Of a stretch of DNA of 64,000 nt, positions 10,939 through 18,641 are shown one piece after another. The stretch is from Rhodopirellula islandica (lineage in GTDB: Bacteria > Planctomycetota > Planctomycetia > Pirellulales > Pirellulaceae). The stretch's first letter is position 1; each line of letters opens with the position of its first letter. Where the stretch lies: positions 186,001 to 250,000 of the forward strand of contig NZ_LECT01000006.1 in the NCBI RefSeq assembly GCF_001027925.1, read 5' to 3'. The notes beneath the pieces are model-generated. The model made no database searches and had not been told where the DNA came from. It worked only from the letters and a program-made list of their open reading frames with translations. A program made the translations under genes and the position numbers.

Positions 10939-12501
10939 TCAATCGCCATCAGGGGTTTCTGAATCTTCCGGTTCTGGATCGGAGGACTCGGAAGCTGGCA
11001 AACCGAGCCGATACGCTTTCACAATCGCTTGCCGGCTGTAGTCGATCGATTCGCCCAGGATTCGTGCGGACTCTTGGCTGGCGTGGAATCCCTTGCTGTT
11101 TTCGCTGGCGATGTAGTCCAGACGCCACATCGCTTTGCGTTGCAAATCGCGAATGGGTTTGAGTTGTTCTTCGGTCGCGCCGGCTTCTTGGATTTCGATG
11201 ATCGCGTCCAGCATTTCTGTCATCGCACTGGCCGCGCGGTCGATGAGGGCTCGTGTTCGGTCTTGGATCACATCGACACGAGCTTTGATCTCAGCCTCGG
11301 GAACCTTGTGGCAGGTTTGGCAAGCCTTGTTGATGTTCATCATGGGGCTGCGAACCCAGTGGCTGCTGACCTTGGTGGCGCCGACCTTTTCGTAGGGCAT
11401 GTGGCAATCACTGCAGCTGACACCGGCTCGGGCGTGAATGCCTTGGCTCCAGAGTTCGAACTCCGGGTGTTGGGCTTTGTAGACTTTTGTGCCGGTCGTT
11501 TTGTGGACGTAGTCGTAGAACTCGCCGCCATCAGGGAACGTGGTGGCGTCCCATTCCGCCTCGAGGTTCTCCATCTTCAGGCCGTTGCTCCAGGGGTAGG
11601 TCAACGTCATCTTGTTCGCACAGTAGTACTCCACGTGGCACTGGCCGCAGACGAATGATCGCATCTCTTGGCGAGTCGCCATGGTGTTCGGATCGTAGAC
11701 GCCTTGCTTGCCGCCATCTCGCCAGGCCTGGACGCTGGGGAGGTGTGGGACCTCGGCGTCGCTTTTGGCGAGTTTGTCGATGCCCAAGATGAATCCGGGG
11801 CGAGTGACTCGTATCGCCATGGTTTCAGGTTCGTGGCAGTCCACGCAAGAAACAGGATGGGCACCGCCGATGTGAGGATCGCCGCTGGCGTCAAATCCAT
11901 CAGGTGTTTGGTCAATTTCAGCGTGCACTTCTTCGTACTTCTTGGTGCTGACCGCACGGAAACCGGCCAAGACCGCTTCCTGTTGAAAACCATCGGCCAG
12001 GGATTTCGCGTCCGTCGGTTTGCCCTGTTCTTCCAGTCCAATGCGTCGGTACGTGGCGGCGATGGACGCGTGGCAATGCAAGCAAGCACCGGATTGCTGA
12101 ACGTCGGTCACTCGCTTGGTGACTTCTTGGTCGGCCAACATGTGAGCGTGACCGCGTGCTTCGCGATAATCGATGCTGAAGGCATAGCCGGCGAACAATC
12201 GTTTCAGCCAGGGGGACTCTTCCAGTTTGCTGGGTGGGAGAGCGTGGTTGCCGCCGAAGTCGGTGTAGTCGTCGTCAACGGTTTTCAGGTAGTCCTCGTA
12301 TTGCTGCGGGAAGTTCAGACCCCAAGGTTCTGGGTCCGTGCTGATTTCTGTGACCTCCACCACTCGGGTGAAGGGCACCCGGGCTTCCTGTTTGCGTTCG
12401 AAAATGTTGACCAGCAACGCGACAACGCCAAACGTTGCGAAAGCGGTCAGTGCGGTCAATAGAATCAGCCATCCGAAGCTGCGTGGTTGCTGATCGGACA
12501 T
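10939..12501 (-). CDS. nrfA: Pentahaem cytochrome c nitrite reductase NrfA
   Basis: NrfA reduces nitrite to ammonium with six electrons outside the inner membrane. One N-terminal membrane anchor or uncleaved signal (residues 9-33) is followed by five haem motifs: CLHCH 140-144, CVDCH 219-223, CGQCH 285-289, CSDCH 363-367 and CQTCH 394-398. Catalytic residues by family comparison are Arg116 in EARGHAH, Tyr292 or 293 in HVEYYC, and His356 in QGIHARAG. The catalytic first haem is bound by CxxCH rather than the common CxxCK, which implies His instead of Lys as proximal ligand. It follows nrfH by 82 bases, as expected for the NrfHA quinol-nitrite oxidoreductase complex. Confidence 0.95.
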   Translation of the reverse strand: MSDQQPRSFGWLILLTALTAFATFGVVALLVNIFERKQEARVPFTRVVEVTEISTDPEPWGLNFPQQYEDYLKTVDDDYTDFGGNHALPPSKLEESPWLKRLFAGYAFSIDYREARGHAHMLADQEVTKRVTDVQQSGACLHCHASIAATYRRIGLEEQGKPTDAKSLADGFQQEAVLAGFRAVSTKKYEEVHAEIDQTPDGFDASGDPHIGGAHPVSCVDCHEPETMAIRVTRPGFILGIDKLAKSDAEVPHLPSVQAWRDGGKQGVYDPNTMATRQEMRSFVCGQCHVEYYCANKMTLTYPWSNGLKMENLEAEWDATTFPDGGEFYDYVHKTTGTKVYKAQHPEFELWSQGIHARAGVSCSDCHMPYEKVGATKVSSHWVRSPMMNINKACQTCHKVPEAEIKARVDVIQDRTRALIDRAASAMTEMLDAIIEIQEAGATEEQLKPIRDLQRKAMWRLDYIASENSKGFHASQESARILGESIDYSRQAIVKAYRLGLPASESSDPEPEDSETPDGD

Positions 12502-12583
12502 GACAAACCTTTGCGAACGAAGATTGAAAGAAGAGGTCGAATAGAAAGAACGTCAAAGAACGAGGTTGATACCGAAAGCGGTG

Positions 12584-13120
12584 TCAACGCGGATGCATCC
12601 AGTCCACTTTGCCGTGGGCGGCGTGGCCGACGTCGGCATGACAGTGGACGCAGTTCTGCATGTCACCCTGCGGGGTCGCTGGCAGCAACGCATGCACAAA
12701 ATCACGGTGACAGTCCACACAGGTGCTCTGAGTGACTCGGCGGTTGCGTGGTTTGATTTCAATCGGATCGGAGTAGCCACCCATGGTGAATGCCAACGAG
12801 TGGAAAAATCCGTTGTCACCTTTGACGATCCATTTGCCGATTTTGTCATGCGGCAGGTGGCAGTCATTGCAAACGGCAACATGGTGGTGAGAACTCTGCT
12901 GCCAGGAATCAAAGTGCGATTGCATCACGTGACAATTGACGCAGGTTTCAGGATTGTTGCTCAGGTAACTGGCGCCTTTGCCGTAACCGAAAGTGAACGT
13001 GCCGATACCGGCGAGCAGTCCCAGGGCGACGCAGAAGAGCATCGCGATTCTGGGGAACCGTTTCTTTCCAACATTCGTGCTTGGCGTCGGTTCCGATGGA
13101 TCGCCGGTGGCAGATCGCAT
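12584..13120 (-). CDS. nrfH: Tetrahaem quinol dehydrogenase NrfH
   Basis: NrfH is the NapC/NirT-family membrane cytochrome that takes electrons from menaquinol and hands them to NrfA. The 178-residue protein has a cytoplasmic N-terminus, one membrane helix (about residues 24-46), and four haem motifs: CVNCH 60-64, CNDCH 84-88, CVDCH 134-138 and CVHCH 157-161. The CVNCHVMQSHF stretch matches the first haem and quinol-site region of the family. It is the first gene of the nrfHA unit. I looked for an FNR box and a sigma-54 site in the 164 bases upstream and found neither. Confidence 0.94.
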   Translation of the reverse strand: MRSATGDPSEPTPSTNVGKKRFPRIAMLFCVALGLLAGIGTFTFGYGKGASYLSNNPETCVNCHVMQSHFDSWQQSSHHHVAVCNDCHLPHDKIGKWIVKGDNGFFHSLAFTMGGYSDPIEIKPRNRRVTQSTCVDCHRDFVHALLPATPQGDMQNCVHCHADVGHAAHGKVDWMHPR

Positions 13121-13284
13121 GATGATCCATTCCTTTTGCGTGATCCAAGCAGGGCGGATGCTGACTCGCTTGGTGAGCCGAAATGTAGCAGTTTCGCGGG
13201 AGCGGGAAACAGCTCATGAGTCAATATTTGCGTGCAAACGCGCAACTTGAACCAAGCCTCTCGAGCGATGTTCACCTGGTGTGC

Positions 13285-13767
13285 TCATTCGCTCGCTTTG
13301 GATGCTGGGGTGTGCTGACTCGTCGCACTTTCATAACCAGACGGTGCACTGAGGAACCGATTGTGTGTGTGAACACGTTGCGTCGGCGTGCCATCGGCTG
13401 CGACGAGTTCGCCGCCGGATTCGCACCATCCCAAGATCCCCGAGCGGTAGTTGCGTGCCTTCATCCCGCGTCGCAAACAACGCTGAGCGAAGATCCAGCT
13501 GCGGCCGCCGATGGTGCACGAGGCAACCACGGTTCGATTTTCGAACTCTTTCTCCCGTGACCGGAATTCGTCGTCGGAGATGGAGCCAGGAATATGAGAC
13601 ACACTCCTCTCGGGTTCCGATCGAACGTCGACGAGCACGATCGTTGGATCGTTCTGTTCCAATCGTCTCGCTAGCTCCTCTGTTGAAATGTCTTCCACGC
13701 GATTCCAACCGAGGACGGGTGCGATCCGGTTGAGCCAGAGGACAAACTGTTGCGACAACCAAATCAT
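13285..13767 (-). CDS. Rhodanese-domain sulfurtransferase
   Basis: This is a single-domain rhodanese of 160 residues, with the family signatures IVLVDVRSEPERSVSHIPGS and an active-site loop CTIGGRS headed by Cys84. The enzyme transfers sulfane sulfur through a Cys-persulfide. An amphipathic N-terminal segment (FVLWLNRIAPVLGW) could touch a membrane but is short. The 30-residue tail after the domain (SAPSGYESATSQH) is low complexity. It is transcribed divergently from the MerR-type gene, 137 bases away, and lies near two further sulfur-transfer genes, which suggests a role in sulfide or persulfide handling. Confidence 0.87.
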   Translation of the reverse strand: MIWLSQQFVLWLNRIAPVLGWNRVEDISTEELARRLEQNDPTIVLVDVRSEPERSVSHIPGSISDDEFRSREKEFENRTVVASCTIGGRSWIFAQRCLRRGMKARNYRSGILGWCESGGELVAADGTPTQRVHTHNRFLSAPSGYESATSQHTPASKASE

Positions 13768-13875
13768 GCATGATTCCTAACGAGGCGAATCGCCAACCAA
13801 ACGGGAGTGGGCAAGGGGATACATTGTCGGTTGATCGAGGATCTGGAAAAACCAGAAAATCTCTGAGTTTGGCGT

Positions 13876-13906
13876 TTGACTCTCCCTTTGGAGGAGGCCG
13901 TAGGAT
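13876..13906 (+). promoter_or_regulatory. Possible MerR-type promoter with long spacer
   Basis: TTGACT at 13876-13881 and TAGGAT at 13901-13906 are separated by 19 bases, the long spacing used by MerR-activated promoters. The spacer contains CTCC-N4-GGAG, but this dyad is not centred. The -10 hexamer overlaps the ATG at 13905, which would make the transcript nearly leaderless. A real ribosome site (GGAGG) is also here, so the match may be accidental. Confidence 0.25.
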
Positions 13907-14729
13907 GGCGGGAATGTTCAGCATAGGCGAATTTTCGAAGATGACCGGACTGACGATCAAGTCCCTCCGGTTTTATCACGAGCAAGGCGTTTTGACGCCA
14001 TGTCGCGTCGAAGTGGGAAGCGGGTACCGCTACTACTCGGAAACGCAGGTCGACACGGCACGGGTGATTGCGCAGCTTCGTGAACTGGGATTCTCTGTCG
14101 CTGACGTTCGTGAAATACTGAGCAACCACAGTGACGATGCCGACATGGTCGAACGTTTGAGATTGCAGCGAAATGCAATCAAAGAGCGGATCAAGAAGGA
14201 TCGCGACATTGCAGGGTTGCTCGATCAAATCATTGTCCATGAAACCGAGGCAACCCGAACGATGAACCAGACCAGCTACGCCGTCGAGGAGAAGAACGTC
14301 GACCCGTGTTTGATCGCGAGCATTCGCATGCAGGGGGCCTACCGCGAATGCGGCAAAGGATTCGCGAAAATTGGACGTCGAATGGGACGTTTCATCCATG
14401 GCAAACCCATGTTGTTGCACCACGACACCGAATACAAAGAAGATGACGCCGACTTCGAGGCTTGCATGCCGGTGAAGAAAGGTGAATCAAGCGACGAGAT
14501 CATCGTCCGAGAACTGCCTGGCGGACGAGCCCTGTCGTTGATGCATCTAGGACCGTATGAGGAGATCGGTCGGTCCTACGAAAAGATCATGAAGCACGCG
14601 AAAACGCAGTCGTTGGACTATCACGTTCCCACGCGAGAGATCTATCACAAAGGGCCCGGCATGATTTTCAAAGGGAATCCGAAGAAGTACCTCACCGAGA
14701 TTGTGTTCCTGATCTCGAGCGGCGCTTGA
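13905..14729 (+). CDS. MerR-family regulator with GyrI-like effector domain
   Basis: This is a 274-residue one-component regulator. Residues 4-75 form a MerR winged helix, with FSIGEFSKMTGLTIKSLRFY as the recognition segment, then the SGYRYYSETQ wing and a coiled-coil dimer helix. The C-terminal half (GGRALSLMHLGPYEEIGRSYEK) matches the GyrI-like/BmrR effector pocket that binds small organic ligands. I placed the start at 13905, where GGAGG at 13891-13897 is well spaced; 45 upstream in-frame residues lack resemblance. It is divergent from the rhodanese gene, so that gene is the natural target to consider. The C-terminal domain argues against a metal sensor. Confidence 0.87.
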   Translation: MAGMFSIGEFSKMTGLTIKSLRFYHEQGVLTPCRVEVGSGYRYYSETQVDTARVIAQLRELGFSVADVREILSNHSDDADMVERLRLQRNAIKERIKKDRDIAGLLDQIIVHETEATRTMNQTSYAVEEKNVDPCLIASIRMQGAYRECGKGFAKIGRRMGRFIHGKPMLLHHDTEYKEDDADFEACMPVKKGESSDEIIVRELPGGRALSLMHLGPYEEIGRSYEKIMKHAKTQSLDYHVPTREIYHKGPGMIFKGNPKKYLTEIVFLISSGA

Positions 14730-14773
14730 TGGATGTCCGATCAGCTCACTGACCTATCACCCGAAGACCAACC

Positions 14774-15166
14774 ATGAACGATGCCATCGCTGCGTTTCTC
14801 TCCGTACCAACCTTTGCTGTTGCGGGAGCTTCCGCTCGCCAGCACAAGTACGGAAACAAGGTCTTCCGAGCTCTGATTGGATCGGGGCGGATCGCGTACC
14901 CTCTCAATCCGATCACGGAGGAAATCGAGGGGCATCAGGCGTACCCGCGGATCCAGGATTTGCCGACGGTGCCGGAGGCCGTTTCGATCATCACTCCGCC
15001 GGAGGTGACTCGCAAAGTGGTCGCTGACGCGATCGAAGCGGGGGTGCGTCACCTGTGGATGCAGCCCGGTGCGGAGGACGACGAAGCCAGCCATGCGGCT
15101 CGCGAAGCCGGGCTCACCGTGATCGACGACGGCAGTTGCATCTTGGTGCTGCTCGCTCGCGAATGA
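14774..15166 (+). CDS. CoA-binding domain protein (YccU type)
   Basis: This 130-residue Rossmann-fold protein is of the stand-alone CoA-binding family related to succinyl-CoA synthetase alpha. The FAVAGASARQHKYGNKVFRAL nucleotide-binding segment, YPLNP, and the C-terminal GLTVIDDGSCILVLLARE are visible. Members bind CoA or related thiols and have no firm enzymatic role. It follows the MerR-type gene by 44 bases on the same strand and could be co-transcribed. The neighbouring persulfide genes make a link to low-molecular-weight thiol chemistry plausible but unproven. Confidence 0.85.
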   Translation: MNDAIAAFLSVPTFAVAGASARQHKYGNKVFRALIGSGRIAYPLNPITEEIEGHQAYPRIQDLPTVPEAVSIITPPEVTRKVVADAIEAGVRHLWMQPGAEDDEASHAAREAGLTVIDDGSCILVLLARE

Positions 15167-15218
15167 CGTGCGCGTCGCAGGGGTTTGGGGGGGCAGCATG
15201 GACGGTCGACGTTGCAGG

Positions 15219-16619
15219 CTAGTTCTCGATCGAGTAGCCCGCGTTTTTCCAGGCACTCATGCTGCCGGGAACGTTGTGGACACGCTGAAATCCGTTCCGT
15301 TCCAAAACACTCGCGGCAATGCTCGCCCGATACCCACTGCCGCAGTAGACCGCGACTGGATCATCGCGGTTCAAATCCAACTCGCCGTTGACACCGTCTC
15401 TCATCTCGGCGACGTAGTGGTGCTTCGCTCCTGGGATTCGGTTGGATTGGAATTCAGAAGGCGAACGAACGTCCAGGATCTGAAATTCGCTCGGACGTTT
15501 CTTCAGATCGTGAACGGTGAGCTGGGGAGTCATCGAAAGTGGGAGGCCAGCATTGTCCCAGGCCTTCATGCCGCCGACGAGATAGCCTGCGAAACGACGC
15601 AACCCAACGATTGCGAAGTGCCAAGAGACCCAGTCCAATCGAGTGTCATCCTCAACAACCAGCAAGATCGGCCGATCGTAGTCGAGCATGTCGCCGGCCC
15701 AGACCGACAATTCAGGTCGATCACCTAAGTTCATCGCACCGTCAATGTGGCCTCCTCCGAACGCAAGCATTTGACGTGTGTCGACCAGTTGTGCTTCACC
15801 GGACTGGATCGCCTGTTGAAATTGTTTGGGAGGCAGGCCTGGAACAACGGGGGCACTGCCAATCAATTGGGGCCCCTTCGCATTGATCTTTTTGAGGATC
15901 GGATAGTGATGAGGAACCGGAGGGGCGCCCTCGCTGACAAACTCTGCGAATTCATCGAAGTCCTGATGCTGCAAGAACGCATTGTGTTTGCGTTCCTGGC
16001 CGATGGTCGTCATCGGCCGCTCACCGATGTTGGCTCCACACGCGGAGCCCGCACCATGGCACGGGTAAACGATGACGTGATCGGCGAGACTCAGGTAGTA
16101 GTCGCGGAGCGTCGAGAACAGTTGCTGGGTGAGTTTGTCGGTTTCCTCGGATCCCAACAAATCGGGGCGACCGGCGGATCCGACAAACAACGAGTCACCG
16201 CTGAGCACGCCCCATGGATCACTCGGTGAATCCGAATCAGCCAGCTCATAGGAGAGGTGTTCTGGAGTGTGCCCCGGGGTATGCCGAGCCGTGAGCGTGG
16301 TGGATTCAAAGCCAAACGAATCTCCGTCATGAACTTTCTGAACATCGAATTCATAGCTGGCATCGCCTTCACCGCTCGCGAAAATTTTCGCGTTGCCGAG
16401 TCTGGACTGAAGCTCACGCGATCCACTCATGAAGTCCGCGTGAATGTGAGTCTCGTAGATATGCGTGATCGCGACGCCGTGCTGGCGGCTGAGACGGATG
16501 TAGGATTCCACGTTGGGTTGAGGGTCGATGACCGCGGCGATTCCCGTGCTGTCGTCACCGACCAGGTAGGACAGTTGTGCAATTCCCTCGGTTTGAATCG
16601 TCTCAAAGATCATGGTCAT
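15219..16619 (-). CDS. Persulfide dioxygenase fused to two rhodanese domains
   Basis: This fusion resembles CstB-like enzymes, which oxidise low-molecular-weight persulfides to sulfite or thiosulfate. The N-terminal metallo-beta-lactamase domain has ETHIHADFMSG (His58, His60, Asp62), RHTPGHTPEHLSY, SGDSLFVG and YPCHGAGSACG as iron ligand regions. A first rhodanese domain (about residues 265-355) has no active-site Cys: the loop reads VVEDDTRLDW. The second (about 370-464) has YCGSGYRAS with the catalytic Cys. The ATG at 16619 has AGGTG upstream, while an in-frame GTG lies at 16628. It sits with rhodanese and DUF442 genes, forming a sulfide-oxidation neighbourhood. Confidence 0.9.
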   Translation of the reverse strand: MTMIFETIQTEGIAQLSYLVGDDSTGIAAVIDPQPNVESYIRLSRQHGVAITHIYETHIHADFMSGSRELQSRLGNAKIFASGEGDASYEFDVQKVHDGDSFGFESTTLTARHTPGHTPEHLSYELADSDSPSDPWGVLSGDSLFVGSAGRPDLLGSEETDKLTQQLFSTLRDYYLSLADHVIVYPCHGAGSACGANIGERPMTTIGQERKHNAFLQHQDFDEFAEFVSEGAPPVPHHYPILKKINAKGPQLIGSAPVVPGLPPKQFQQAIQSGEAQLVDTRQMLAFGGGHIDGAMNLGDRPELSVWAGDMLDYDRPILLVVEDDTRLDWVSWHFAIVGLRRFAGYLVGGMKAWDNAGLPLSMTPQLTVHDLKKRPSEFQILDVRSPSEFQSNRIPGAKHHYVAEMRDGVNGELDLNRDDPVAVYCGSGYRASIAASVLERNGFQRVHNVPGSMSAWKNAGYSIEN

Positions 16620-16736
16620 CAGACACACCTGAATGTCAGGGAAAGGTTGTCGGAGGAGGCGGCCCAGCGAGGTTCGTCTCTGAACGTCGCTGGACTCGGC
16701 AGTAGCGAATGAACCACCGCTGGAGTTCCGAGAGGG

Positions 16737-17198
16737 TCAGTTCGCGGTTGCTTGGGTTCGGGAGTCGACGTATTGCTTCACGAACTGCTCCAGTTCGGGC
16801 TTGTCACACTCGAACCCCATTTCCTTCGCTTGCTCGAGTGCTTGGTCGCCCGAGATACCCTGCTCCACCGCGGTGTGCATCATCATCATCGCCCCGGCCC
16901 GCTTGCCGCTTTTGCAGTGGGCCAAGACCGGCTTGGGAAGCGACTGGTACTGCTCTCGGAATTGGTCCACCGTCTGTTCGTCCATTCCATCCATCGAGAC
17001 TGGGACGTGCAGGTACTTCAATCCGGCCGATCGTACGACTTCACCTTCCGCGTCCGGGGCCAAAGGCTGTTCCTCTTCTCCGGCGGTGCGGAAGTTGATG
17101 ACGGATTGAAAGCCCTCCTCCGGCAATTGCTTCAATTCGTTTTCGCTGGGCTGGGCTCCAACGGTGAGTTGATCGTTGAATTTCATTCGATTCGACAT
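16737..17198 (-). CDS. DUF442/BLH-type phosphatase-like sulfur-metabolism protein
   Basis: This 153-residue protein of the DUF442 (TIGR01244-like) family has a dual-specificity-phosphatase fold with the P-loop HCKSGKRAG (Cys95, Arg100) and INFRTAGEEEQP upstream. Members are often fused or adjacent to persulfide dioxygenase and rhodanese genes, and are thought to act on sulfur transfer rather than as classic phosphatases. Here the gene lies directly upstream of the persulfide dioxygenase-rhodanese gene on the same strand, with a 117-base gap. The ATG at 17198 gives the family-typical start MSNRMKFNDQLTVGAQP; 71 upstream in-frame residues were discarded. Confidence 0.86.
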   Translation of the reverse strand: MSNRMKFNDQLTVGAQPSENELKQLPEEGFQSVINFRTAGEEEQPLAPDAEGEVVRSAGLKYLHVPVSMDGMDEQTVDQFREQYQSLPKPVLAHCKSGKRAGAMMMMHTAVEQGISGDQALEQAKEMGFECDKPELEQFVKQYVDSRTQATAN

Positions 17199-17551
17199 GG
17201 TTGATTCCTTGTGCGGGGATTGGGTGGGGTGCAAGCTCGAAAAACGAGCCGCGGATTCTGCCTGGAGTCGACGCAACTGGCATTCCAGATCCGGCCGTGA
17301 AAAGGCCCTCGGATGCGTGGTGAATGAGCTTTGGCCGCGGGAAACGGGGCCAGAGCGTGATGGAGAGACTGTGCTTTTTGCTGTCTCACTTGTGTGACCA
17401 TCAGCGCACATCGGGGCGATTGTTTCGCGAAATTCCAGTTTGAACGCTTTGGCACCAAGATTGCGATTTTGGTGGCTGGGTCACCGCTACCAGCGATCGG
17501 GCGATGCCATTGGTCAATTGGGATCGCATTTCATTTCTAGGAGTCGAAGTC
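17199..17551. other. Divergent intergenic region
   Basis: These 353 bases separate the DUF442 gene (minus) from the first universal stress gene (plus). The right half holds the sigma-54-type promoter at 17450-17464 and the ribosome site TAGGAG at 17538-17543. I see no convincing gene or strong hairpin in the left half. Confidence 0.6.
17450..17464 (+). promoter_or_regulatory. Sigma-54 promoter before universal stress gene
   Basis: TGGCAC-N5-TTGC occurs at 17450-17464, with the invariant GG and GC exactly ten bases apart. This is a near-perfect match to the sigma-54 -24/-12 consensus. It points at the stress gene starting at 17552 and predicts a transcript start near 17475. The window encodes a sigma-54 activator at 26160-27617. 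Confidence 0.72.
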
Positions 17552-18463
17552 ATGCGCAATGTTTTGCTAGCCATTGATGGGTCGAAGCCATCGGAAGAAA
17601 CGGCGAAATTTGTTGCTCGCCTTCCCCATTTTGATCCTGTTGATCTGACCGTGGTTTCGGTGGTGCACCGGCGGTTTGTTCACGCCAGCTATTCAACCAA
17701 CGAGTTGATTGAAAAGGCCTACGAACAGGACCGTGCGAACGCCATGAAGAGCCTGGAGCGAGTGGCGCTCCTGTTTGAGGGTGCCAACGTGCAGGTGAAG
17801 ACGGAACTGCTCGAAGGGGTGGTCGGTGAGTCAATTGTTGAAAAGGCCAAGGAGATCAAAGCCGATTTGGTGGTGGTGGGAGCGACGGGGCACTCCCAGA
17901 TCAGCCGCATGTTGCTGGGAAGTATCAGCGACTTCGTGGCAACCCACGCACCTTGCAGTGTGTTGGTGGTTCGTCCAGAAGGGTTGCCAGCGAATGGGGA
18001 GCCGCTGAAGGTTTGCCTGGGATACGAGGGCACCGGTCCCTGCCAAGCTGCGCTCGAAGAGCTGATGGAAAGCCCTTGGCGAGGTCAGACCGAATTGAAC
18101 GTGGTTCTGGTGGCGGCTTGTCTGAATGAAGTGTACGCCGACTCGAACTGCGTTGAGCACTACAAAAAGGAATTGGCCGGCGCGAAAGAGCAGCTGGAAG
18201 AGGTGTCGGATCATGTGACCACCCACTTCCTGGAAGACGTTCACTACGGCGAAGCCATCACTCGATTCGTGGAAACACACGGGATCAATCTGGTTGTCTT
18301 AGGTGAAACGCCTCGTTCGCAGTTCAGCCGATTCTTGTTAGGAAGCACTTCGCAGTACGTGCTGCGTCATGTGCCCTGCAGTGTGTGGATCACTCGGAAT
18401 CGAATGATCGAAGGTCTGAAGCACAAACGTGTGGAATCCAGTTCCAAAACAGCACTCAGCTGA
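17552..18463 (+). CDS. Universal stress protein, tandem UspA domains
   Basis: This 303-residue cytosolic protein has two UspA domains (about 1-145 and 155-290). The first has a complete ATP-binding pattern G-2x-G-9x-G-S in GATGHSQISRMLLGS. The second has GETPRSQFSRFLLGS, where the second Gly is Pro, so ATP binding by that half is doubtful. The start at 17552 follows TAGGAG at a good distance and gives MRNVLLAIDGS; an earlier frame from 17504 lacks resemblance. A sigma-54-type promoter lies 88 bases upstream and a strong terminator follows at 18494. It is one of three such genes in the window. Confidence 0.93.
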   Translation: MRNVLLAIDGSKPSEETAKFVARLPHFDPVDLTVVSVVHRRFVHASYSTNELIEKAYEQDRANAMKSLERVALLFEGANVQVKTELLEGVVGESIVEKAKEIKADLVVVGATGHSQISRMLLGSISDFVATHAPCSVLVVRPEGLPANGEPLKVCLGYEGTGPCQAALEELMESPWRGQTELNVVLVAACLNEVYADSNCVEHYKKELAGAKEQLEEVSDHVTTHFLEDVHYGEAITRFVETHGINLVVLGETPRSQFSRFLLGSTSQYVLRHVPCSVWITRNRMIEGLKHKRVESSSKTALS

Positions 18464-18493
18464 ATGGCGGAGGATGGACGAAGCGTTCCTACG

Positions 18494-18530
18494 AAAGTGC
18501 CTGTCGTTCACTCGACGGGCACTTTTTGTT
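18494..18530 (+). terminator. Rho-independent terminator
   Basis: A 13-base stem (18494-18506 with 18513-18525, one G-T pair) closes a six-base loop TTCACT and is followed by a T-rich run ending TTTTTGTTTG. It lies 31 bases after the universal stress gene stop and should end that transcript. Confidence 0.85.
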
Positions 18531-18559
18531 TGAACTTTGTGGACTGAAAATGGGCCTTT

Positions 18560-18582
18560 GCAGGCTCGGTGAACGAGCCTGC
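18560..18582. repeat. Nine-base-pair hairpin between convergent stress genes
   Basis: GCAGGCTCG at 18560-18568 and CGAGCCTGC at 18574-18582 pair perfectly around GTGAA. No T run follows on either strand, so it may be a REP-like or stability hairpin rather than a terminator. Confidence 0.5.
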
Positions 18583-18641
18583 TCAGCGGCCAGGCATGGC
18601 ACACCGAACAGGCGATGGTTGGATCTCGCTGAGTGACGGGC

